This document shows positions 46,897 to 55,199 of a stretch of DNA of 64,000 nucleotides, in pieces. The number at the start of each line of letters is the position of its first letter. Within the stretch, counting starts at the first letter, position 1. The stretch covers positions 620,001 to 684,000 of the forward strand of contig NZ_AZQN01000002.1 in NCBI RefSeq assembly GCF_000566685.1, given 5' to 3'. The notes beneath the pieces are model-generated. The model ran no database searches. It was not told the DNA's origin and was given only the letters and a program-made list of their open reading frames with translations. Made by a program: the position numbers and the translations under genes. The DNA is from Dyadobacter tibetensis Y620-1. Its GTDB lineage: Bacteria > Bacteroidota > Bacteroidia > Cytophagales > Spirosomataceae.

Positions 46897-48015
46897 TTAA
46901 AGACCGAAAGTAGGTACTTCCACCCTCTGCCCCCCTTGCATAGCCGATTCATGGGCACAGATGCCGGCACAGGTATAATTCGCCGCCAATGCCGCATCCA
47001 CTGCTGAATCTCGACCTTCGACAATAGCCGCTACAAACTCCTGCACCAGATGCGGATGAGAACCTCCATGGCCCGCGCCCTGCAAAAATGACACATGATT
47101 AGGATCATCAATTTTCTCCCGTTTAGTAAAATGTTTTATGGGCTCTATCAGCAATTCGTCCGTATCGGGTACTTCTATCCGGTGCGCATTTTCCCCTCCA
47201 TCGAACACCACGTGCTGTTCATCCTGCAGCTGCTCCCATTCGAAAGACATTTTCGTCCCATACACATCATAACTTTCGCGGTACTGCCGAACCACATCAA
47301 ATAAGGATCGGGTAGCTTCGGCCACTACATCCGAATTCTTCAATTTAAACGTCGCCGTTTCTACAGCAAAGGGTGAGCCATAACGACTGGTAAGGTCTTC
47401 TGAAAGTCGCCCAGATCCATGGCATACAACGGATTCAGCTACCGTGTTATTTATTTTCAACAAAGGCGAAATAGCATGCGTACCATTAAGCATGGGAGGA
47501 TAACCCTTCCAATATTCACCCCATCCGTCCATACTCATATCCTGAATGTGTGAGCCTCTGACAAACTGAATACGGCCTAAAGAGCCATCCTGTGCCTTTT
47601 TTAAGCCATACAAAAATTCCCGAGTATAGAGTGCCGTTTCCATCATCATATATACTTTCCCCGACCGGCGTTTAGCCTCTACAATGGCTTCACAGTCTGC
47701 GACAGTCATGGCCATAGGTATGGTACAGGCCGTATGCTTATTGGCATTAAGAGACGCCAAGGTCATTTTGGCATGCTCAGGGACGGGTGTTACCACGTGA
47801 ATGGCATCGACATCATCACGCTTCGGGACATCTTCAAAATTTTCGAATACCAGATTGGGATCCAGATTGAACTTACGTGTTAGCTCCTCACGCGTTTCTT
47901 TGCTTCGGGTACAAATCCCTACCGATTTTATATTTGGATGACTTTGGTAGATGGGTATAAATTCCTTTCCAAAACCCATTCCTACGATAACAACCGTAAT
48001 TTGCTTCTGATCCAT
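46897..48015 (-). CDS. Gfo/Idh/MocA-family oxidoreductase with altered EKP motif
   Basis: 372 residues, no signal peptide. The N-terminal Rossmann fold has GMGFGKEF in place of the usual GxGxxG, then AIHVVTPVPEHAKM, and a C-terminal beta sheet with ETALYTREF and GTHAISPLL. The family motif EKP, whose Lys helps bind NAD(P) and substrate, reads TIP here (CTIPMAMTV; Lys replaced by Ile 99). Family members oxidise or reduce sugars at one hydroxyl. It sits between ThuA and epimerase genes in the locus, as in 3-keto-sugar pathways. Confidence 0.87.
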   Translation of the reverse strand: MDQKQITVVIVGMGFGKEFIPIYQSHPNIKSVGICTRSKETREELTRKFNLDPNLVFENFEDVPKRDDVDAIHVVTPVPEHAKMTLASLNANKHTACTIPMAMTVADCEAIVEAKRRSGKVYMMMETALYTREFLYGLKKAQDGSLGRIQFVRGSHIQDMSMDGWGEYWKGYPPMLNGTHAISPLLKINNTVAESVVCHGSGRLSEDLTSRYGSPFAVETATFKLKNSDVVAEATRSLFDVVRQYRESYDVYGTKMSFEWEQLQDEQHVVFDGGENAHRIEVPDTDELLIEPIKHFTKREKIDDPNHVSFLQGAGHGGSHPHLVQEFVAAIVEGRDSAVDAALAANYTCAGICAHESAMQGGQRVEVPTFGL

Positions 48016-48062
48016 TATTATTTATTTTGATTAATTAATATGTTTATTTTCCATCATGGAGC

Positions 48063-48794
48063 TCACTTTTTCGCAACCCAATTCACCGCATTTCGAATTA
48101 ATGTCTGATAGGATTCCAGTTTGTGAGAGGCGGCATCGTGGCCCAGCGCGATTCCTACTATCTTCCCTTTTTTATACCCCACGGTGAAGATGCTGGGAAA
48201 TTCTGGGCCGTCGGTACGGGCCTGGGCCGTTGCTAAAACCGTGACTGATGACCCCTGGGTGTCAGATTTGAAATAATATAATTCGTCGTCGAGCTTAAAG
48301 TCAGCAGGCAGCCCCTTGGTAACAGGATGTTGAGGATTGGTAATTTTCACCCGAAAAGGGCCATAGGCATCGTGACCACGAGATCCCCCTCCCACTAGTA
48401 ACTGATTGTATCCGGGCCAGTCTTTCCAATTATACCACAAGGCGGGATGTGCCAACACTATTCCTTTTCCTTTTTGCGAGAAAGTAAAAATGGCGGCTCG
48501 GGTGGGCTCATCTGAAATAGGCTGATTATTGGCTAGAAACAAGACATCCATTTCTGGTAACAAACCCAGAATCTTTGAAGGGTCATCGGTATAGCTGACC
48601 ACCGCCAATCCATCCCGTTGCAAGGTCTCAACATCTTCCTGTTTGTACCAGCGATCAAAATCATGGGAAGATCCACCGCCCACCATTAGTACCTTAATTG
48701 GCTTTTTTTTGTCAGGTGCTGAACATACCTTATTCGTGCTACTAATGAGAAGTATAGCAGACAGCACTATCAATTGAATTATCTTAGTTTTCAT
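48063..48794 (-). CDS. ThuA-domain protein, exported
   Basis: 243 residues with a signal peptide (about 1-25, ending KVCSA). A single ThuA domain has KVLMVGGGSSHDFDRWYKQED, LLPEMDVLFLANNQPISDE and GIVLAHPALWYNWKDWP, and ends in LGHDAASHKLESYQTLIRNAVNWV. It is the second of three ThuA domains in the window. It lies in the middle of the locus between the copper-type fusion and the oxidoreductase. The role is likely with those enzymes; chemistry not established. Confidence 0.85.
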   Translation of the reverse strand: MKTKIIQLIVLSAILLISSTNKVCSAPDKKKPIKVLMVGGGSSHDFDRWYKQEDVETLQRDGLAVVSYTDDPSKILGLLPEMDVLFLANNQPISDEPTRAAIFTFSQKGKGIVLAHPALWYNWKDWPGYNQLLVGGGSRGHDAYGPFRVKITNPQHPVTKGLPADFKLDDELYYFKSDTQGSSVTVLATAQARTDGPEFPSIFTVGYKKGKIVGIALGHDAASHKLESYQTLIRNAVNWVAKK

Positions 48795-48851
48795 AGATAT
48801 TATTTTAAAATTTCAGGATCTCCATATCGACATTCGCATTGCTGTAAACCA

Positions 48852-51800
48852 TTAAGGTGATACCCGGAGTATACCATTCATGCCCCGCCAATGCCCCGGG
48901 AAGGTACATACAAAGGGATAGTCTCCAGGCTTATCGGGCACCTTAAATTCCAGCGTCACAGTTTCTCCAGAGTTGACCAATTGGGTTGAGAATAGAACTT
49001 CAGGAATACTGGGAACATAATATTTTTCAGAGGCTTTAGGGTCTGTCAACATAGCATCTGCTGCCTTTCCTACTACAGGGAGTGTACCAGGCTTTATAAC
49101 CAATAAATTATGCTGCATACCGTCCGGATTTTCCAGCACAATAGCCACTTTGGCTCCGGCCTTGACCTCGATCAGACTTTTACTAAACTGTAACATTTCT
49201 GGTATTACCGAAAGGGAAATGATTTGAAATTCATCGCCTGGAATCTTCTCCGGACGCTTGACTTTTATACCCATTCCTTCCCTATTTTCAGGTCTATTCA
49301 GTATCAACGTGGCCTTCTGAAAATTACCTTCAAATTCAAATTTTCCTTTATAATCACCGATATTATCTGAGCCCGTCAAATCCTCTCCAGACCGTAGTGA
49401 TTCGGCAAGGCCCGTCATAAACAGCCCATGAGCCTTAGCTGTCGCTACAGACTTTCCATCAATAAGCAAATAGAGTTGTCCATTTTTCCTCAGGCCCCCC
49501 ACCAGGTCAAACTTGTCGGAAGCAGGAACATTCGCTACTGCCTTCATAGCCATTCCATGTTGGTTCACTTGAAATATTATTTTATCCTGCTCGATATATA
49601 AGGCATATCCTGCTTGTCTATTCCCCTGCCCTGCAATAAATCCTTTCAGAGGTTTATCTTTATCCTTGGTGACCTGAGCAGAAATAGCCAATTCCTTACC
49701 GTTAACGTCGGGTGAATACAACTGGACATTGCGGCGACCAAGACCATATTCTTCCCTTAATAAGGCCGCTCGGATATCCGCTACCAATCCCGTAATTGCC
49801 CCTTCTTCTATCGCGTTTAAAAATGCCACCTCGTGCACGGTAGCTGCCGCCATAATCGCCTTAGAGATCCATGGGTCAGACACATTTTCAGATACCTGAG
49901 CACCCTCTACCAACATGGCTCCTATCTGCGAATCAGCCTGAAAATCTACTAGTGCCAGATAAGCGGCTAAACGCGTATTTAAATTTTCATCCTTCAGTAG
50001 CGGTTTTAAGTGTTCAATAAAAGTCCTTTCGCGTGGCAACACGTCCAATGCAGCCTTGCGCACTCCGGCAGCAGGATGTTTGAGAGCTCCTGCGACGCTT
50101 CTATTCGCTTCGGGATTGCTTCCGTCTAGCAACCCCAAGCCATGAAGGGTCCATAGGGCATGAATTGCAGGGCTATTGAGCCCAATTTCATCTACAGACT
50201 GGTCGGCTATAATTTGAGTCAGTGCTGGGGCAACGGACTTATCCTGAGCCTCTACCAATAACCGTTGGGCGGTCATCCGCCAAAACATATTATCGTGGCG
50301 CAAAGCCGCTACCAAGCCATTTTTATCTTGGAGAGACAGCTTAGGCCAAGGTTTTTGGGCTGCATGCTTGTATACTACCCTATAAATCCGCCCGTGATTG
50401 GTGTCTCTGAGCTTACTTTGAAAGGCATTTCCCTGGCCATGAGGCTGGTCTTTAAAAGGAAGGATAAATTCAGCGGGAGATTGGCGGGGAACAAATACAT
50501 TATGCTGAATGATAAAGTTATACCAATCCGCTACCCAAACGGCACCATCGGGACCTACCTCAGCATGCACGGGGCCGAACCATTCGTCAGAACTCGCCAT
50601 CAGGTTCCAGCCATCCTTTTCTTTAAAACCGGCACCTTCCCGTTCTATAATGGCATTGTGGACAACACGAACGGTAGGCTCGGTAATAAAGGCTACTCTG
50701 TTCCAATAAGATTTGGGAAAATCACGTGCGGTGTAGAAGTGATGTCCCGAAGCAGCCGTAAAACCTCCTACTACATCAACCTGTCTTAGATTGGGAGTCA
50801 TGGCGTGAACATCATAATGACCATCAATCTTTTGTACTGAAAGAATGCTATTCTTTTCGTCTCCTAATTTTCGCTGGAGATAGCGCGCCGGCATGCTGTA
50901 ATAGGCACTATGCGTATTATTGGCCGTGGAAAGAAATACGTTATTTTCCTCGGTAAATCCTAGTCCCCAAGTATTATTATTACTGTTACCCAGAAATTGG
51001 AAGTCCGAGCCATCGGGCTTAAAATGGTAAACTCCCTGTGGAAACTTCCATTTTTTACCATCCACCACTCCATTAAAACCTGAATAGCCATTTACGCCCC
51101 AGATTTTATTATCAAAGCCATATTGCAGCTGGGAAGGTCCTGCATGCGTGTCATTCTTCCCCCAGCCGGTCATAATTACTTTGCGAACATCGGCAACGTC
51201 ATCGCCATTGGTGTCCTTTAAAAAGACGAAATCAGGCGCCATGGAGACAATTACTCCTCCATTAGAAAATACCATGCTGGTAGGAATATTGAGCTTATCT
51301 GCAAAAACAGTAAATTTATCGGCCTTACCATCCCCGTCTGTATCTTCACAAATTTTAATTCGATCGTTGGCCAATCCATCCGTTTCTATAAAGGTATTAG
51401 GATAGTCTACCGATTCCACTACCCAAAGCCGTCCCCGCTCGTCCCAGGCCATGGCGATAGGGTTCTGAATATCGGGTTCGGCAGCGAATAGCTGTATTTC
51501 AAAATCGGCTGGAACCTGGGTTAGTTTATTAGATTCTGCTGGAGAAAGGGCCTCCTGGATGGCAGGTACCACATGCCTTTGAGTATAGGCTGCTATGGTA
51601 TCGGCATCATAAATATCAGGATCTGGAATGTTTAAAGCGGCAATTTGTTGATTCACTCGTGGACCTAAAGCCCACAAAACCCCATTACGAACGAGATTCA
51701 GGAAACCAATATTGGTCCAGGTCTTGTCCTCATGCCCATAAGCGGTATAAAATACACGACCCTTACCTTGAGTTCGTACCCAGGTATAAGGCTCATGATG

Positions 51801-52394
51801 ATCCCCCTCTACTCGCTCTCCCAATACGGTCATATCCGGATTTAGCCTTTGATGCTTATAGGTCTCATCCCAGGTAGAAAAGCTGTCGAGGCCCTGCATG
51901 ATGGGATGCCCAGGTTTAAGAATAGTATTTGTAAATGTCCCCGTGCCGTGCGAAGCAAACTGTCCACCAATGGTTTGGATATACCAGTCCGAATTTCGGA
52001 AGCAACCGGAGGCTGAGTGTAAGGGAATTAATCCCTTCCCTCCTTCCACAAAGGCCTTCAGGGCCTCTTCCTGAACTGGAGGAAGCGAGTCATAATTGGC
52101 ATAGATGATAAGTCCATCATATTTTGCCAGGTTATCCTCGTTAATATCAGCAAGCTCGGTAGTATAAGTCATGTTTACACCACTTCTAAAAAGCTTAATG
52201 GCCAACCAGGGTGCATACTTCCCAGAATCATGGTGCTTGCTCTGATGCCCCAGAAAAAGTACTTCTGCCCGGCGGGGGGACACTTCGGATTGGGTGGATT
52301 GGGAATCCTTGGAGGTAAGATTACTCTTACTACAGCCCAGGACGAAGGCTATTAGTAAGAAAGTTACCCAATACCACCTTGTTGCTTCATTCAT
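48852..52394 (-). CDS. ThuA / beta-propeller dehydrogenase / HEAT / LamG-like / type-1 copper fusion lipoprotein
   Basis: I start at the ATG at 52394, which opens a signal with a lipobox (IAFVLGC); a longer frame is unlikely. About 1180 residues. Order: ThuA (about 35-250), a propeller of the membrane-bound-dehydrogenase type (about 290-675, with DTDGDGKAD and DTNGDDVAD loops), HEAT-like helices (680-880), a LamG-like sandwich (about 886-1050) and a cupredoxin (about 1070-1180). The cupredoxin has the full type-1 copper set: His 1095, Cys 1163, His 1168 and Met 1172. It is a close architectural cousin of the protein at 753-3920, but with blue copper instead of heme c as the carrier. Substrate unknown; a periplasmic or surface sugar oxidation role is inferred. 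A -7 box upstream suggests an internal promoter. Confidence 0.88.
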   Translation of the reverse strand: MNEATRWYWVTFLLIAFVLGCSKSNLTSKDSQSTQSEVSPRRAEVLFLGHQSKHHDSGKYAPWLAIKLFRSGVNMTYTTELADINEDNLAKYDGLIIYANYDSLPPVQEEALKAFVEGGKGLIPLHSASGCFRNSDWYIQTIGGQFASHGTGTFTNTILKPGHPIMQGLDSFSTWDETYKHQRLNPDMTVLGERVEGDHHEPYTWVRTQGKGRVFYTAYGHEDKTWTNIGFLNLVRNGVLWALGPRVNQQIAALNIPDPDIYDADTIAAYTQRHVVPAIQEALSPAESNKLTQVPADFEIQLFAAEPDIQNPIAMAWDERGRLWVVESVDYPNTFIETDGLANDRIKICEDTDGDGKADKFTVFADKLNIPTSMVFSNGGVIVSMAPDFVFLKDTNGDDVADVRKVIMTGWGKNDTHAGPSQLQYGFDNKIWGVNGYSGFNGVVDGKKWKFPQGVYHFKPDGSDFQFLGNSNNNTWGLGFTEENNVFLSTANNTHSAYYSMPARYLQRKLGDEKNSILSVQKIDGHYDVHAMTPNLRQVDVVGGFTAASGHHFYTARDFPKSYWNRVAFITEPTVRVVHNAIIEREGAGFKEKDGWNLMASSDEWFGPVHAEVGPDGAVWVADWYNFIIQHNVFVPRQSPAEFILPFKDQPHGQGNAFQSKLRDTNHGRIYRVVYKHAAQKPWPKLSLQDKNGLVAALRHDNMFWRMTAQRLLVEAQDKSVAPALTQIIADQSVDEIGLNSPAIHALWTLHGLGLLDGSNPEANRSVAGALKHPAAGVRKAALDVLPRERTFIEHLKPLLKDENLNTRLAAYLALVDFQADSQIGAMLVEGAQVSENVSDPWISKAIMAAATVHEVAFLNAIEEGAITGLVADIRAALLREEYGLGRRNVQLYSPDVNGKELAISAQVTKDKDKPLKGFIAGQGNRQAGYALYIEQDKIIFQVNQHGMAMKAVANVPASDKFDLVGGLRKNGQLYLLIDGKSVATAKAHGLFMTGLAESLRSGEDLTGSDNIGDYKGKFEFEGNFQKATLILNRPENREGMGIKVKRPEKIPGDEFQIISLSVIPEMLQFSKSLIEVKAGAKVAIVLENPDGMQHNLLVIKPGTLPVVGKAADAMLTDPKASEKYYVPSIPEVLFSTQLVNSGETVTLEFKVPDKPGDYPFVCTFPGHWRGMNGILRVSP

Positions 52395-52424
52395 TGTTTT
52401 TAGTTTTAAGCGTAAAAAAATAAT

Positions 52425-52432
52425 CAAATATA
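52425..52432 (-). promoter_or_regulatory. Candidate internal -7 promoter box (TATATTTG) before the copper fusion gene
   Basis: Exact TAnnTTTG match, 30 bp upstream of the ATG at 52394, in the 161-bp gap after the DUF3823 gene. The same gap has an 8-bp inverted repeat (TCCAGGAG at 52463-52470/CTCCTGGA at 52515-52522). No good -33 element is present. Confidence 0.4.
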
Positions 52433-52555
52433 TCTTCTTCAATGATTTATACTTTTCTACGATCCAGGAGCCTGTCATCGACCTTGTCCCGATCCAAGTA
52501 TCCGAAAAACGAGACTCCTGGACATAGAAGCCCATTAGCAGGGTGATAGCCGATA

Positions 52556-53269
52556 TTATAGCTTTACCTTTTCAACTTTAGAAAAAATCATGTCCTCTAC
52601 GTTTTTTATCTTCACCCCAACACGAGCATAAATATCTGTTTGCTGTAAAGAAGGAAGTTCTACCGAAAGCATAATAGATGTCAAATCCTTCAGCTCGGAC
52701 CCCAACTTTTCAGTCTTGGCAATATTATTGGCTCTGGAAACCAGCTGCGTCCGGCCTAAAAATAATGTTACAGATTCGATATCCTTGGCCTGCTCATCCT
52801 GAATGATTTTGTCAAGGGATACTTGAGCTGCGATGTTATTCTCTATCTTAGTGACAACCGCTTTCCGAATCATATAGTAGGGAAGCACTTCTATATCCAT
52901 TACGGTATCTTCTGAAAGATTCACATAAATGGTATCTTTCACCTCTGCATTCTTCTGGAGGGTAATAAATGGACCCTGATTCTGAGGAAAAACGAGCTTA
53001 TAGTTCCCCTTAAAAAGCAAGGCAGAATACCTCCCATCCTGGCTGATCGGCGCATCAATTGCGGCTAATTTGCCAAAGCCCGGTTGCCATAGCTGCATTC
53101 TTACCTGATCATATTCCAGTTCTATCGGATTCCCCTGGTACACGATACTGCCCGATAGTTCGGTCTTTGGTTCTGTATAATTATCTTTTTTACAGGAAAG
53201 CATGGCCATCAGAATGAGAAGCACAGCTAATGTGGTCGTCCTGAGTTTAAATATGAATTGAGTATACAT
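52556..53269 (-). CDS. DUF3823-family outer-membrane lipoprotein
   Basis: 237 residues with a lipobox at about Cys 26 (MAMLSC). Two beta-sandwich parts, the first with ELSGSIVYQGNPIELEYDQVRMQLWQPG, match the DUF3823 pattern found directly after SusD in many Bacteroidota loci. Probably an accessory surface glycan-binding protein of the SusCD complex. It lies 24 bp after the SusD gene. Confidence 0.85.
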   Translation of the reverse strand: MYTQFIFKLRTTTLAVLLILMAMLSCKKDNYTEPKTELSGSIVYQGNPIELEYDQVRMQLWQPGFGKLAAIDAPISQDGRYSALLFKGNYKLVFPQNQGPFITLQKNAEVKDTIYVNLSEDTVMDIEVLPYYMIRKAVVTKIENNIAAQVSLDKIIQDEQAKDIESVTLFLGRTQLVSRANNIAKTEKLGSELKDLTSIMLSVELPSLQQTDIYARVGVKIKNVEDMIFSKVEKVKL

Positions 53270-53293
53270 AGTTTTTGTAGATAATGGTTTAAC

Positions 53294-55180
53294 TCAATGG
53301 TTAGGATTCCTGATCAGTTTTGGATTATTATTAATTACCTCGTCAGAAATGTAGGAGTAATAATTGCCTAACTGAAATCGGTCGGCTCCCGTTACTCGAC
53401 TGAGCTTTACGGGCTTAAACAACCACTTTCCATGAGACGGGGAACCAGGATGATGTATTTTGTAAGACCACAGCCCCCATGGCTGGGTATTTCTTTTGGT
53501 TGCCCTGCCCAAATCCTCTCTGAGCTCTTGCAGTGATATGGGATTACCGTCCATAATCTCATGGGCAATTCTCCATCGCTTCATATCATATAGATAGTGC
53601 CCTTCAAACGCGAACTCAACTCGGCGTTCATGGACAATCCTGTCAAAAGTAATTTCTGATGATTTTAAAGGAATGATTAATCCCGCTCTAGCTCTTACCT
53701 GATTCATATAGGTAGCGGCATCACCCAGATTCCCTAATTCGAAGGAAGCTTCTGCAGCATTCAATAGTACCTCAGCGAATCGGTACCTTATAAACCAGAC
53801 TTCGCTTTGAACTCCTCTCTGGCCCGAACCGACAACGGGATCTAAATATTTTCTTAGATAAAACCCTGTTTGAGCGGTAAACTCGAAACCATCAATAGGA
53901 CCATCAAATCCAACGACCTGTTCTGGGGTAGATTTTCCTGGTAATATTTTTTGTGCTCCCCGGTCATCCCCACTAATAATACTTCCATCGGCAAGTTGAA
54001 AACCTGCCCATATGTCAACGTTTCGGCCTTTGAAGGCAGTACCTGGGAGTATAACGGTACCTGCTAGCCGGGCATCACGACCCGCAAATATATCCGTTTG
54101 GTTTTCATAATAGAGAGGTGTCCCCGCTCCTGCATGGGTTGGAATAGGAGCAAATGTATTGTCTAGTTTTTCAAAGGATTCTACTAAGTTAAGCGATGGA
54201 TTAAGCCTTCCACCTTCCTCTTCCTCTGCCCCATACCTAGGTTGATTGGCGATGGTAAAACCATGGACTTTGCCACTTTTCAATTTAAAGTCATCCGCAA
54301 AAATCACCTCTGAATTATTTGCTTTGTCATAAAACAGACTAGAAAAATTTTCAGATAAATCAGGTTTTTTCTGGTATAAGGAATAGTTACCAGCCTCACC
54401 ATCTATAATAGCCTTGGCAGCATCGAGGGCTTTGGAAAAATAGCCATTCGCTTTGTCCGCCGGTATTCCTACTTCTCCCCCTTTTAAGGCGACGGTCGGA
54501 GTTTTTCCGCCATATTTTGCAATCGATCCGGCGTATAAGGCCGCTCTGGATTGCATGGCCAGGGCAGCCCCACGGGTAGCACGAGACTTCTCCGTGGGCA
54601 ATGCGGGCAATATCGACTTAATAGCTTCCGCCTCTGAAATGACAAAATCGTATAATTCAGACTCCTTTGCTCTGGGATACTGTAAATAAGATGGATCACC
54701 TCCAAAATCGTAGGTAAGTGGCTCCAAAATAAGAGGGACTCCACCCATTCTTTTTACTAATTCAAAATAGTAGGAAGCCCGTAAAAATCTAGCTTCCGCC
54801 AGAAAACGCTTCTGTGTTTCAGGATCTAATTTATTTGCAGCTTCACATTTTTGAATAAACAAATTCATCTCCCTGATATAACCATAATCCCAGCTTCCCC
54901 AAGAGCCTAAACCCCAGCCAGAATTTTGGAAGTTTCCATAACTACCTGCGTTTGAAAAAAAAGCCTCATTGAAATCGCCTAAGGCGCCCCAGTCTTTTAC
55001 AGAAGCAATATCATAATAACGATTATACAGGTTTCCTAATAAGGACAATACCTGTCCCTCGTCGCTCCATACCTGAGCTTCAGAAAGTATATTTGTCGGC
55101 GGACGGTCCAGAAACGCATCGTCATTACATCCATACCCGAATAGTAAAAAACAGAATAATATATATTGTAACTTTTTCAT
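53294..55180 (-). CDS. SusD/RagB-family outer-membrane lipoprotein
   Basis: About 628 residues from the ATG at 55180; a TTG at 55186 adds two residues. A lipobox at about Cys 18 (LFGYGC) is followed by NDDAFLDRPPTN, the classical SusD start (DAFLDRxP). TPR-like helices and the C-terminal RagB motif follow, with RIVHERRVEFAFEGHYLYDMKRW. It binds glycan and lids the SusC barrel. It lies 19 bp after SusC and is followed by DUF3823. Confidence 0.93.
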   Translation of the reverse strand: MKKLQYILFCFLLFGYGCNDDAFLDRPPTNILSEAQVWSDEGQVLSLLGNLYNRYYDIASVKDWGALGDFNEAFFSNAGSYGNFQNSGWGLGSWGSWDYGYIREMNLFIQKCEAANKLDPETQKRFLAEARFLRASYYFELVKRMGGVPLILEPLTYDFGGDPSYLQYPRAKESELYDFVISEAEAIKSILPALPTEKSRATRGAALAMQSRAALYAGSIAKYGGKTPTVALKGGEVGIPADKANGYFSKALDAAKAIIDGEAGNYSLYQKKPDLSENFSSLFYDKANNSEVIFADDFKLKSGKVHGFTIANQPRYGAEEEEGGRLNPSLNLVESFEKLDNTFAPIPTHAGAGTPLYYENQTDIFAGRDARLAGTVILPGTAFKGRNVDIWAGFQLADGSIISGDDRGAQKILPGKSTPEQVVGFDGPIDGFEFTAQTGFYLRKYLDPVVGSGQRGVQSEVWFIRYRFAEVLLNAAEASFELGNLGDAATYMNQVRARAGLIIPLKSSEITFDRIVHERRVEFAFEGHYLYDMKRWRIAHEIMDGNPISLQELREDLGRATKRNTQPWGLWSYKIHHPGSPSHGKWLFKPVKLSRVTGADRFQLGNYYSYISDEVINNNPKLIRNPNH

Positions 55181-55199
55181 AACCAAAATTGGGTTAAGT

